NCBI GenBank assembly: GCA_012961055.1
Contig: DUAA01000237.1
Coordinates: 1 to 12,015, forward strand
Origin: Nitrospinaceae bacterium
Lineage (GTDB): Bacteria; Nitrospinota; Nitrospinia; Nitrospinales; VA-1
Length of the DNA stretch: 12,015 nucleotides
Direction of reading: 5' to 3'
The position numbers were made by a program, and so were the translations under genes. Below, piece by piece: positions 1 to 7,514 of the stretch. The notes under the pieces are model-generated. The model did not search any database. It was not told where the DNA came from and saw only the letters and a program-made list of their open reading frames with translations. Numbering within the stretch: the stretch's first letter is position 1; each line of letters begins with the position of its first letter.

Positions 1-19
1 ACAAGGTTTTTCAGGGACT

Positions 20-39
20 GCTATCTAATTGGAAATAGC
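20..39 (+). terminator. Weak putative terminator hairpin near the window edge
   Basis: The plus strand reads GCTAT, a 10-base loop, then ATAGC, followed directly by TTTTCTTTCC and a further T-rich run. That fits a weak intrinsic terminator for a plus-strand gene coming from the left of the window, convergent with the lipoprotein gene that stops at 56. Only five base pairs are continuous, so this is tentative. No gene can be assigned to the first 55 bases. Confidence 0.28.
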
Positions 40-55
40 TTTTCTTTCCTATTTT

Positions 56-775
56 TTAAATATCCTTTACGCATCGAAAACCCATGAAATTCAGTTTCGT
101 CTCAGGGTCCATCCAGTTGCGAAACCAGGTGGGCGAAAACTGGATAGTGAGATGTGTCTGCAATAATCCACCACGAATAACTTTAAATTTTTCCGTTTGC
201 CCCGCCAATTTGTAATCATCCGATGTCCACTCCCACACATTATGTCCCATACCATAAACACCATATGGACTTATCCACTCCGGTCTTTTATCTACGGGTT
301 CGGGCATAAAACCTGAAAACCCGTTATTTGGGTGACCCACAAAAATTTTCCAGGGCCACTTGCGTCCATCTGTGCCTCTCGCCGCTTTTTCCCATTCAAT
401 TTCATTGGGTAGGCGTTTGCCTATATTCTTGCAAAAAGAATCTGCCTCGGAAAATGTCACCAACGATACCGGCCAACCAGCCTTTTTTGGATGAAATAAA
501 TGCATCGGGCGGTGCTTATGATAATTTTCATGGCTTACCTCATACTTGTCAAAGAGATAGGCTTTCGTCATTACCTGCCTTCCACCTTCCGTTCCGGCTT
601 CTTCTGCATGTCCCATAATAAATTTCCCCGCCGGGATATAGACCATCTCATCGGGGACAATGAGCCCGGAAGGAATCTTTACAGGGATCTGTCTTACACT
701 ATAGGAGTCGCAAGAGGTGAGTATTAAAAACAGAAACAAGCGGATCAAGAAGGAGACTTTTATAAAACCTGTCAT
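56..775 (-). CDS. SUMF1/FGE-fold (C-type-lectin-like) lipoprotein, probably non-catalytic
   Basis: The 239-residue product has a short basic N-terminus, a hydrophobic stretch and a lipobox L19-T20-S21-C22, so it should be a lipoprotein. Asp23 follows the cysteine; by the E. coli Lol rule this would keep it on the periplasmic face of the inner membrane. From about residue 43 it follows the formylglycine-generating-enzyme/sulfatase-modifying-factor fold: MVYIPAGKFIMG, then a PVSLVTFSEADSFC segment, GKRLPNEIEWEKAARG, ISPYGVYGMGHNVWEWT, VIRGG and a terminal GFRC. True FGEs carry a pair of active-site cysteines just after the RGG(S) segment. Here residues 201-230 contain no cysteine, so it is unlikely to make formylglycine. 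A structural, binding or chaperone-like role is inferred. The ATG lies inside a decayed repeat and has no clear Shine-Dalgarno, so the start is less certain than the fold. It is 152 bp downstream of the molybdoenzyme gene. Confidence 0.85.
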   Translation of the reverse strand: MTGFIKVSFLIRLFLFLILTSCDSYSVRQIPVKIPSGLIVPDEMVYIPAGKFIMGHAEEAGTEGGRQVMTKAYLFDKYEVSHENYHKHRPMHLFHPKKAGWPVSLVTFSEADSFCKNIGKRLPNEIEWEKAARGTDGRKWPWKIFVGHPNNGFSGFMPEPVDKRPEWISPYGVYGMGHNVWEWTSDDYKLAGQTEKFKVIRGGLLQTHLTIQFSPTWFRNWMDPETKLNFMGFRCVKDI

Positions 776-890
776 TGCGAGGAACCGGGTAACGAAGAGA
801 TCTAGAATGCCCTAGCAAAGCATGAAAATTAATGAAAGAATACACAAATCTGGATCACCGCGCCTATTTATGTCGCTCTCCGTGGCAGAC
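770..890. repeat. Decayed dispersed inverted-repeat element
   Basis: Positions 770-802 begin TGTCATTGCGAGGA and continue with a degenerate GCGAAGCGACGAAG-like stretch. By eye this matches about 25 of 33 bases of a palindromic repeat I know from many bacterial genomes. Positions 851-890 (GGATCACCGCG ... GTCGCTCTCCG ... AGAC) look like a degenerate opposite arm. The centre is AT-rich. The element fills nearly all of the 152-bp gap between the molybdoenzyme and lipoprotein genes. Its left end overlaps the first codon of the lipoprotein gene. The identification rests on memory of the repeat family, and no second copy lies in this window. Confidence 0.42.
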
Positions 891-927
891 CATAAAGCCG
901 CGACAAGCTTTTGTTTACCAGTAAAAG

Positions 928-1704
928 CTATTGCTCATTGGCCCCACGCCTAGTGGTGGTGGGTCGTTCGTCGAAATAATGGAATACCTCACCGCCATTT
1001 ATTGCAAGGGGTTTCTTGTTTAAATCCAAGGGATGGTCAATGCCCGGTTGAATGGTCCCGTCTACAGAATAAGGACCACTGTTCGACCAGTAGTTACGTT
1101 TCCGGGAATCAAGAAATTTGATACTGGTAATGTATTTGATATTTTTATATCCATATTTGAACGGTGCGATGACCCTCAAAGGAAACCCGTGATCCCGGCT
1201 CAGGGGTTGACCATTCATACGAAGGACAAAGAGAACACGTGGACGGAGCAGTTCTTCCAGCTCAAAACTTTCGTAATAAGAATCGGCAGATTGAATATAG
1301 ACATACTTTGCAGAAGGATCGGGATGTACCTTTTTCACCAATTCCTCAAACCGGAATCCTTCCCACTTTGCTTTGGCTGACCAACATTCGACACATTTGA
1401 GGCGGGAAATCTGAGAATATATTTTCAAACCAAATAAGTCTTCATAACTTAGGCCGATTGGTTTTTTAACCATTCCCCCTACTGCCAACCCCCAGCTTTG
1501 TGTATCCACTCCCAAAAATGGATTGGCACTACGAATATGAAAGTCGGGACTATCCCGATTCTGGATGTACTGTTTGGGAATACTTTTGTTATTGCGAAAA
1601 TCTTCAACCCCTCCAGCAATTTTCGGCACTAATGCAGACAGAGTGGTCAGAGAAAATATTTTCAGGAGTTTCCTGCGATCAAATTTTAAAGGTGGTTGCT
1701 CCAT
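928..1704 (-). CDS. Tat-exported molybdopterin oxidoreductase, sulfite oxidase/YedY (MsrP) family
   Basis: The 258-residue protein opens with a twin-arginine signal: Arg10-Arg11 in DRRKLLK followed by a hydrophobic run to about residue 28, so it should be folded with its cofactor and exported by Tat. The sulfite-oxidase molybdopterin domain follows. RLKCVECWSAKAKWEGFRF (101-119) supplies the molybdenum ligand, most likely Cys104. DHGFPLRVIAP (171-181) and YGYKNIKYITSIKF are the family's pterin-binding segments. The length fits single-domain YedY/MsrP proteins rather than the larger sulfite oxidases with a dimerisation domain. MsrP repairs periplasmic methionine sulfoxide with electrons from the haem membrane protein MsrQ, and no msrQ is seen here. 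Sulfite, methionine sulfoxide or another substrate is therefore undecided. Only 13 bp separate it from the dapB stop, so co-transcription with the dap genes is likely. Confidence 0.88.
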   Translation of the reverse strand: MEQPPLKFDRRKLLKIFSLTTLSALVPKIAGGVEDFRNNKSIPKQYIQNRDSPDFHIRSANPFLGVDTQSWGLAVGGMVKKPIGLSYEDLFGLKIYSQISRLKCVECWSAKAKWEGFRFEELVKKVHPDPSAKYVYIQSADSYYESFELEELLRPRVLFVLRMNGQPLSRDHGFPLRVIAPFKYGYKNIKYITSIKFLDSRKRNYWSNSGPYSVDGTIQPGIDHPLDLNKKPLAINGGEVFHYFDERPTTTRRGANEQ

Positions 1705-1717
1705 ACCTTACCTCTAA

Positions 1718-2518
1718 TCAGCGTAAACCCAAAACGTCCTGCATATCATAAACACCGTTGGGCTGACTTAAAATCCATTGTGCGGCGCGAATGGAGCCTC
1801 GGGCAAAGGTCTCCCTACTCTGGGCACGGTGAAATACTTCAAAATTTTCTCCCATACCCCCGAACAAAACCCGATGCTCACCAATGATGTCCCCCGCACG
1901 CAATGTATGAATACCAATTTCTTTCGGGGTGCGTACCGCAATTCCTTTTCTACCATAAACACCGACTTCTTCAATATTTCGCCCTAAAGAGTCAGCAACA
2001 ATTTCAGAAATACGCACGGCAGTACCACTGGGTGCATCCTTTTTAAATTTATGATGCGCCTCTACAATTTCCACATCATACGCGTCACCCAAAACCCGCG
2101 CTGCATCCGCAACCAGCTTGAACAATACGTTAACACCAATACTCATGTTAGGAGCCACCACACAAGGAATTTTTGTTCCAACTTGTTCAACCTCTTTGCG
2201 TTGTTCTGAAGAAAACCCTGTCGTACCCACTACCACAGGCTTACCCTTTTCTGCCGATATTTGCAAAGTTTGCAAGCTCGATTCGGGAGTAGTGAAATCT
2301 ATTACCACATCACAGGCTTCAAGGGCCGAGCCTAAATCTTCAGAAACCACCATGCCTTTTGCCCCTAACCCGGCAATCTCACCAACATCTTTCCCCAAGC
2401 TTGGACATCCCGTTTGCTCAGTGCCGCCCCCTAATTCTACACCCGGCGTATCTTCAATGGACCCGGCAATGGTCTTTCCCATACGCCCAGCAATACCAAT
2501 CACAAGGATCTTCGTCAA
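1718..2518 (-). CDS. dapB: 4-hydroxy-tetrahydrodipicolinate reductase
   Basis: DapB reduces 4-hydroxy-tetrahydrodipicolinate with NAD(P)H in the lysine/meso-diaminopimelate pathway. Using the TTG at 2518, the protein is 266 residues, close to the usual 270. The N-terminal Rossmann motif GIAGRMG is at 8-14, DFTTPE and GTTG (98-101) follow, then APNMSIGVN. The family signature EAHHKFKKDAPSGTA (153-167) holds the catalytic histidine and the substrate-binding lysine. The TTG start is chosen because GGAGGAG sits 7 bases upstream and because MTKILVIG aligns with family N-termini. The open frame continues 29 codons further up to another TTG, but that extension has no family character. dapA lies 128 bp upstream in transcription, and the oxidoreductase gene starts 13 bp downstream. 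Confidence 0.96.
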   Translation of the reverse strand: MTKILVIGIAGRMGKTIAGSIEDTPGVELGGGTEQTGCPSLGKDVGEIAGLGAKGMVVSEDLGSALEACDVVIDFTTPESSLQTLQISAEKGKPVVVGTTGFSSEQRKEVEQVGTKIPCVVAPNMSIGVNVLFKLVADAARVLGDAYDVEIVEAHHKFKKDAPSGTAVRISEIVADSLGRNIEEVGVYGRKGIAVRTPKEIGIHTLRAGDIIGEHRVLFGGMGENFEVFHRAQSRETFARGSIRAAQWILSQPNGVYDMQDVLGLR

Positions 2519-2525
2519 AATTTTT

Positions 2526-2532
2526 CTCCTCC
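2526..2532 (-). promoter_or_regulatory. Strong ribosome binding site fixing the dapB TTG start
   Basis: The minus strand reads GGAGGAG, separated by seven bases (AAAAATT) from TTG at 2518-2516. No ATG or GTG is available in frame at this point, so this site decides the non-ATG start of dapB. Confidence 0.85.
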
Positions 2533-2602
2533 AACATGACGCCCGCCGGCCACAAGGTAAGGTGTGGAACCGACTAACAATAATTATTCCTAAATAGCGC
2601 GA

Positions 2603-2618
2603 CAAACCTCTTGGTTTG
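2603..2618 (-). other. Small hairpin in the dapA-dapB gap
   Basis: CAAACC, a 4-base loop and GGTTTG form a perfect 6-bp stem about 85 bases ahead of the dapB start in the transcript. A flanking CG pair could extend it across one mismatch. No U-run follows on the minus strand, so it is not a clear terminator. It might be an RNA-processing or stability element between the two cistrons, or chance. Confidence 0.3.
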
Positions 2619-2646
2619 ACGAGCCTTTGCCCTTTTAAGTTCAGCG

Positions 2647-3525
2647 TTAATCTGGCACCAAAGAATAGGCATTGAGCACCGTTGTTAACTGCGACAGATG
2701 TTCATTTGTCGGCACACATAATGGCTGACGGAACTCATTTTCGATCTTTCCCATTAGCGCCAAGGCAGTTTTCACTGGAATAGGATTGGTCTCGATAAAC
2801 ATAATGTCGTTCAGCTTCAACAACTCATAGTGCAGAGCTTTTGCCGTTTGCATGTCTCCCTCGCGGGCAGCCTGACATAATTTGGAAAATTTGTCGGGGA
2901 CTAGGTTGGCAGTCACCGATATCACGCCCTTGCCACCAATAGCGAGAATGGGCCAAGTCAACGCATCCTCACCCGAGATCACCGCAAAGTCCGGTCCGCA
3001 GGAAGCAATGATTTCACTGACCTGCACTAACGAGCCCGAAGCCTCTTTGACACCAACAATATTCTTGATAACGCTTAAACGCGCTACGGTGCTTGGCACC
3101 ATATTAACAGAGGTACGACTGGGAACATTATAAAGCACAACAGGTAGATCGGTTTCTTTTGCCACAGCTTCAAAATGCTGAAACAAGCCTTCCTGGGTTG
3201 GTTTATTATAATAAGGTGTGATTAACAAAGCCCCATCAGCTCCGATTTTTTGAGCGCGCTGAGTCAATTCTACCGCCTCATGGGTAGAGTTGGACCCTGT
3301 GCCCGCCAGAACAGGTATTCGGCCTTTACAGATATCAACAGCAATTTGAATTACCTCTTCATGCTCAGCATGATTTAAAGTAGCCGACTCTCCCGTAGTA
3401 CCGCAGGGCACAATTCCGTTGGTTCCATTTTCAATATGGAATTCAATCAATCCACGCAGAGCGGAGGCATCTACTTTTCCGTTTTTGAACGGAGTCACTA
3501 TGGCAACAAACGATCCTTCAAACAT
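2647..3525 (-). CDS. dapA: 4-hydroxy-tetrahydrodipicolinate synthase
   Basis: DapA condenses pyruvate with aspartate semialdehyde, the committed step toward meso-diaminopimelate and lysine. The 292 residues equal the E. coli length and fit a complete TIM barrel. Catalytic residues are visible: Thr43-Thr44 in CGTTGES, Tyr132 in VLYNVPSRT, Arg137, and the Schiff-base Lys160 in IVGVKEASG. ITPYYNKP (102-109) is also typical. The ATG at 3525 is preceded by an AAGAAGA purine stretch. dapF ends 24 bp upstream, so the two are almost certainly one operon. Whether lysine inhibits the enzyme cannot be told from the sequence. Confidence 0.97.
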   Translation of the reverse strand: MFEGSFVAIVTPFKNGKVDASALRGLIEFHIENGTNGIVPCGTTGESATLNHAEHEEVIQIAVDICKGRIPVLAGTGSNSTHEAVELTQRAQKIGADGALLITPYYNKPTQEGLFQHFEAVAKETDLPVVLYNVPSRTSVNMVPSTVARLSVIKNIVGVKEASGSLVQVSEIIASCGPDFAVISGEDALTWPILAIGGKGVISVTANLVPDKFSKLCQAAREGDMQTAKALHYELLKLNDIMFIETNPIPVKTALALMGKIENEFRQPLCVPTNEHLSQLTTVLNAYSLVPD

Positions 3526-3549
3526 AATGATCTTCTTAAACCAAAATTA

Positions 3550-4362
3550 TTAGTATTCTACCAGCGTTCCTTCAAAAGCAATGCGGGTGAGTCCCTCTAG
3601 ATAAACTTCCGTAACCGGCCCATCGGTGGATTTAAAATCCACCCTCAGAAATTCGCCCCCACGTGTTTCGACTTCGACAGGAGGCTGAACCATTTTCTTA
3701 TAAGATGAAAGAATAACCGACGCCACAACCCCCGTGCCGCAGGCCAGTGTTTCGCCTTCAACTCCACGTTCATAAGTTCTAATTTTCAGGGCATTTTCTG
3801 AGACTTTTTCAACAAAATTCACATTGGTGCCTGCCGGGGCAAACGCATCATGAAATCGAATTCCATTACCAACTTCTTTCACATTATTTTCATCGACATT
3901 TTCGCAATAAATGATCGCATGCGGCACCCCGGTATTGAGACTATCAACCTGAAAATGTGTACCGTTCAGTGCCACATCAATATCCTGCCGTAAGTTCTGA
4001 GGAGGAGTAAGTTTAACTTTTACATTGGCACCCTCGACCTTTGCGCTAATGATCCCGGCAAGAGTTTCAAGAGTGAGTTCAGCAGGCACAATATTTTTTT
4101 CCACTGCAAAACGTGCTACACAACGGCCGCCATTGCCACACATCTCGGCAGATGATCCGTCGTCATTATAGAAATCCCATTTAATGTCCGCTTTATCTGA
4201 GTTCTCAACAAAGATCACCCCATCAGCGCCAATAGACATTTTACGGTCGCAAACACGCCGAACAAAGTCGACTTTCTCATCATCATCCATAACCGGCACC
4301 CGGTTGTCGATGATGATGAAATCGTTGCCACTGCCACTCAATTTTGTAAACTGAATTGTCAT
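3550..4362 (-). CDS. dapF: Diaminopimelate epimerase
   Basis: DapF interconverts LL- and meso-diaminopimelate, the last step before peptidoglycan cross-linking or decarboxylation to lysine. From the ATG at 4362 the protein has 270 residues, the normal size. FTKLSGSGNDFIIID (5-19) is the expected N-terminal signature. The two catalytic cysteines are present: Cys75 in EMCGNGGRC and Cys208 in ACGTG. GVEGETLACG supports the second half of the two-fold fold. The frame is open upstream to an ATG at 4434, but the extra 24 residues have no family similarity and the internal ATG aligns exactly. Only a modest GGGAA precedes it. It appears to be the first gene of a dapF-dapA-dapB unit. No LL-DAP aminotransferase or other lysine-pathway gene is present in the window. 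Confidence 0.96.
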   Translation of the reverse strand: MTIQFTKLSGSGNDFIIIDNRVPVMDDDEKVDFVRRVCDRKMSIGADGVIFVENSDKADIKWDFYNDDGSSAEMCGNGGRCVARFAVEKNIVPAELTLETLAGIISAKVEGANVKVKLTPPQNLRQDIDVALNGTHFQVDSLNTGVPHAIIYCENVDENNVKEVGNGIRFHDAFAPAGTNVNFVEKVSENALKIRTYERGVEGETLACGTGVVASVILSSYKKMVQPPVEVETRGGEFLRVDFKSTDGPVTEVYLEGLTRIAFEGTLVEY

Positions 4363-4674
4363 TTCCCAACCCCATCTATTTAATTTTGAAGTCCTATCTA
4401 AGATGCCAGAAAGCCGACAAAGGTTCCACATCATCTAATCGAAGATATTAAAATTCTTTTACTACGAATAGATTGTTAGATTTTACCACATCCTTTGCAA
4501 GTTACTAAAACACCTTTTTATCCGCCGATGTGCTTCAGGGATCATAGTCAAACAACAATATGACCGATTTGCAGAAATGTCCCTATGTCAAGAGGGAGTG
4601 GCAAAGGCTTCTTAGACCGCGACAAATATTTGCTTGCAGATAGAACCATTTCAAGCCGGATCCACCCCCAGAAA
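4363..4674. other. Non-coding stretch between the RND gene and dapF
   Basis: These 312 bases carry no gene I can support. They hold a candidate extended -10 element for dapF (listed separately), the untranslated leader of dapF and the region downstream of the RND gene. I see no tRNA, no recognised riboswitch such as a lysine aptamer, and no convincing terminator. A CAAATATTTG palindrome is present near 4623 but is isolated. Confidence 0.5.
4480..4488 (-). promoter_or_regulatory. Putative extended -10 promoter element for dapF
   Basis: The minus strand reads TGGTAAAAT, a TGn extended -10 with TAAAAT (five of six bases to TATAAT). No good -35 stands 17 bases upstream (TTAGTA, three of six). 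An alternative pairing of TTGCAA with AACAAT at 17-base spacing overlaps it. Transcription would start near 4473 and leave a leader of about 110 bases before dapF. Confidence 0.33.
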
Positions 4675-7398
4675 CTAGACTTTCCAGTTTTTGGCGGTGC
4701 TTAGTTTTAATAGTGCAGGTAAGAAGGTGATTGAAGCGATTAGGCAGTTAAAGACGCCCAGGGTTAGGACCAGTCCCAGACTGAAAACACCGCTATGGTC
4801 AGCCACCATCAGACTACCAAACCCGATCATAGTCGTTAAGGAACTGAGCAGAACCGCCTGCCCAGTGCTTTTTCCTAAGACGCTAGCATGTTTATCTTCT
4901 TCCTCACGGTAGCGGTGGGTGATGTGAATACCGTTGACCACGCCGATCCCCAGAATGAGTGGCAGGATGACCATGTTTGCCATATTCAACTTCAATCCGA
5001 TCAATTCCATAATACCCAGCGTCCAAATGGACCCTGCTAGGACAGGAAGCAAAACGAAAAAAACCGTACGCACATTTCGAAACATAAAAAACAAATATAT
5101 AATGATCGCGGTCATGGCATAGAGTCCACCTTTAACATAACCTTCTGTCATCAACCGTGTGGACTCAAACATATGCACTGCTGTTCCGGTGACATATGGA
5201 TCTACCGAGCGGAGATCATTTAAATATTTTTTGCGTTCATCCTGATCCCAGATATCGACATTTGGAAAAATATTAATCACGTATTTTCCTTTTGAAGAAA
5301 TGTAACGCTTTCTCAGATCATCTGGAATCTCTTCCAGTCGGACCGGCTGAGGCTGAGCATTGGTTTTGAGTTCATCTATAAGATTGCGGTAGTCAGTGAA
5401 AAGTAAACTGGAAAATTTATTCAGCCTTTTTTCGGCCAAGGTGGGAACCACCCTTTGGCTTTGTTTAAGAAAGTTTCGCAGACGGTTTCCTGCGACCCAC
5501 ACCGGATCCAGCGTTTCTTCGCCTTGCTCCCTTCCTTGCAGTTTAAATTGAATGTGTTTCAGGGTTTTATTTAATGCCTTCAATGAGAATTCAACATCTT
5601 CCGGTTCCACTTCCAGCTCTTCTAAAAGAGGTGCGATCTTTTCCTTTATAGTGCCTAACTTTTCCTCCTGATGGTTAGGAATCACCATCGTGATGCTCTC
5701 AACCTTGGCGACAGTTGGCAAAACTTTGAGTTGCCTTTCCTTTTCCTGAACTTCTTTTAAAGAGTTCACCAACATCGCCGCTGACCAGGCGGAACGTCCG
5801 GCACTTTCAAGAATTTTTATTTCATATTGAACCGCTTCAGTACCTTTAGCCTGAAGATCAAGTATGTTGTAATCAAAACGCAGGTCTTTCAACGACAGGG
5901 AAGCGATGAGAACCAGAACCAGACACAACCCTATGACGAGATAATAATGGTCAAACAGTTTATCGACCCATCCTCTTTGTTGGAAGGTTGTGAGTTTCGT
6001 CTGTTCGTAATGCGGCTTACGCCATTTTTCTTCTAATGTGACCAAGGCCGGGAGAGTTAGAAGCATGGCGATCATGCAGAAAAGAATGCCCCACCCCGCG
6101 ATCCAACCCAATTCAACGATGCCAATGAAATCGGTCAATACCATGGCTCCAAACGCCATGGCTGTGGTGATAGCTCCAGAAAAATTTCCCTTTCCCGTGC
6201 CTTGTAGTGTTTGTCGTAAAGCTTCCTGGATTTCTTTACCCTGCTTGCGTTCTTCCTTATAACGTCCAAGAATATGAATTCCAAAGTCGATACCCAGTCC
6301 AATCAGGATAGTGGTAAACACGACAGAAAGAATATTCAGGTGCCCAACAGTCAAGGCGGTGAAACCCATGGTCCAACATAATGCAAGCATGAGACAGAAA
6401 ACCGCCAGCATAGGTTTGACCACTCCTCGGTATGCAATGATAAAAAGCAGGGCTACACAGAACAAAGCAATTTTAGAAGCCTTTTCTACATCGGCCTGAG
6501 TCGTCAACATTTCATCGCTGGAAATCACATCTTCACCAGTGAGCCCCACTGTTATACCCGGAAAATCTTTCTGTGTTTCAGCAATGAATTGGCGTGCCAG
6601 GTTAATGGCATCTTTGTATCCCGTAAAACTGGTTTTGTCGTTATTAGGAACCACCAAAATAAACAGCAGGTCTTCGTTTTCAGAAGTCATGTATCCCTTT
6701 TCACGAAGGGACTCCTCACCTCCCGCAAATAAGACCTGCCAAGGTGATCTATATCCTGTCTCATCCATCAAGCTACGGGTCATCTCTTCCAGCAACCGAA
6801 TTAACAAATTCAGGTCACCGGTATCTGCGCTTGCTTCCTCCTCTTCTCCTCCCAGAAAATCAGTCAATAAAGAATCGACCATACCCGAACTGATTTCTGC
6901 GTTGATACTAAATAAAAGTGTATGGAGTCCCGGAGAGGCGTTCACCGATTCTAGAAAATCCTGATGGTTTTCCAGCTTACGGGTCAATGCCTCCAGTTCA
7001 TCCTGTTTGAGATAAAGTAGGAAGCGCGAACGAAAGTAACGGGTGTCGATTTTATAAACAATCTTGGAAAAAAGATGAGGTTGTGTTCTTAATCTTAATG
7101 CCAGTGCTTCAGCAAAGCCTGCCATATCAGAGAGTCTTTTTCCTTCCACCACCACGACCATACCTTCAAGATCTTCGAATTGCTGACGGTAATTTTCATA
7201 TTGTTCAACATAGGGCAGCCCCTTGGCTACTAGGTCGCCTCTTCCCGTTTTAAAAGTGAGTTTTTGCGTGGCCACCCACACACAGAGGATCGCTATAACA
7301 AAGGACACTGAAATAACGAGTAGGGACTGGCGATAGGCAAACCGCTCAATAGCAAAAAAGAGACGGCTGAGGGAACCAATAATGGATGGGGATGACAT
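4675..7398 (-). CDS. RND/MMPL-family transporter, HpnN-like
   Basis: The protein is a 907-residue inner-membrane transporter with the duplicated RND plan. One membrane helix (about 26-45) is followed by a large periplasmic domain and a five-helix block (about 309-460). A second lone helix (about 485-502), a second periplasmic domain and a last helix block (about 758-895) complete it. Each block has the same motif: GLGIDFGIHILGRYKEE (367-383) and GIGVVNGIHITHRYREE (817-833). Residues around GRGDLVAKGLPYVEQYE and FEDLEGMVVVVEG recall HpnN, the hopanoid-associated RND protein, so lipid or hydrophobic export toward the outer membrane is inferred. No hopanoid synthesis gene is nearby, so the symbol is withheld. 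The ATG at 7398 with AGGTGA ten bases upstream is preferred over a TTG at 7431. The PagL-like gene ends 116 bp upstream and may be co-transcribed. Confidence 0.88.
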   Translation of the reverse strand: MSSPSIIGSLSRLFFAIERFAYRQSLLVISVSFVIAILCVWVATQKLTFKTGRGDLVAKGLPYVEQYENYRQQFEDLEGMVVVVEGKRLSDMAGFAEALALRLRTQPHLFSKIVYKIDTRYFRSRFLLYLKQDELEALTRKLENHQDFLESVNASPGLHTLLFSINAEISSGMVDSLLTDFLGGEEEEASADTGDLNLLIRLLEEMTRSLMDETGYRSPWQVLFAGGEESLREKGYMTSENEDLLFILVVPNNDKTSFTGYKDAINLARQFIAETQKDFPGITVGLTGEDVISSDEMLTTQADVEKASKIALFCVALLFIIAYRGVVKPMLAVFCLMLALCWTMGFTALTVGHLNILSVVFTTILIGLGIDFGIHILGRYKEERKQGKEIQEALRQTLQGTGKGNFSGAITTAMAFGAMVLTDFIGIVELGWIAGWGILFCMIAMLLTLPALVTLEEKWRKPHYEQTKLTTFQQRGWVDKLFDHYYLVIGLCLVLVLIASLSLKDLRFDYNILDLQAKGTEAVQYEIKILESAGRSAWSAAMLVNSLKEVQEKERQLKVLPTVAKVESITMVIPNHQEEKLGTIKEKIAPLLEELEVEPEDVEFSLKALNKTLKHIQFKLQGREQGEETLDPVWVAGNRLRNFLKQSQRVVPTLAEKRLNKFSSLLFTDYRNLIDELKTNAQPQPVRLEEIPDDLRKRYISSKGKYVINIFPNVDIWDQDERKKYLNDLRSVDPYVTGTAVHMFESTRLMTEGYVKGGLYAMTAIIIYLFFMFRNVRTVFFVLLPVLAGSIWTLGIMELIGLKLNMANMVILPLILGIGVVNGIHITHRYREEEDKHASVLGKSTGQAVLLSSLTTMIGFGSLMVADHSGVFSLGLVLTLGVFNCLIASITFLPALLKLSTAKNWKV

Positions 7399-7408
7399 AT
7401 GAATTATT

Positions 7409-7414
7409 TCACCT
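7409..7414 (-). promoter_or_regulatory. Ribosome binding site of the RND gene
   Basis: The minus strand reads AGGTGA ten bases before the ATG at 7398. The alternative TTG at 7431 would put this site inside the coding region. A CCAGT/ACTGG inverted pair lies just upstream and could shield or expose the site, though five base pairs across a 10-base loop is weak. Confidence 0.55.
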
Positions 7415-7514
7415 ACCAGTCGTAGGGGCAACTGGCTTTATGCAGCGAACAAAAAACACAGGCGTTGTCCTGAATTCTTGCCCTGCTGCCCACTAGGTAG
7501 CTACAGGCAATGTA

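Noticed and set aside
2118..2597. 159-residue plus-strand frame opposite dapB
   Set aside because: It is a shadow of a clearly functional dapB; the predicted protein is low in recognisable character and has no start signals.
2519..2605. N-terminal extension of dapB to the TTG at 2605
   Set aside because: The strong GGAGGAG site and the family N-terminus both point to TTG at 2518; the extra 29 residues are untranslated leader containing the hairpin.
4363..4434. Upstream ATG of dapF at 4434
   Set aside because: DapF proteins start just before FTKLxGxGNDF; the 24 additional residues have no family match.
4435..4674. Possible tRNA or lysine riboswitch upstream of dapF
   Set aside because: No cloverleaf, CCA end or recognisable lysine aptamer segments could be drawn from either strand.
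7399..7431. TTG start of the RND gene at 7431
   Set aside because: The added 11 residues cover the AGGTGA ribosome binding site of the ATG at 7398.
7497..7504. GTAGCTAC palindrome beyond the PagL-like stop
   Set aside because: An 8-bp palindrome is expected by chance at this scale, with no T-run or second copy; the nearby CAGG/CCTG stem with a T-run (minus strand, about 7450-7473) is also too short to call a terminator.
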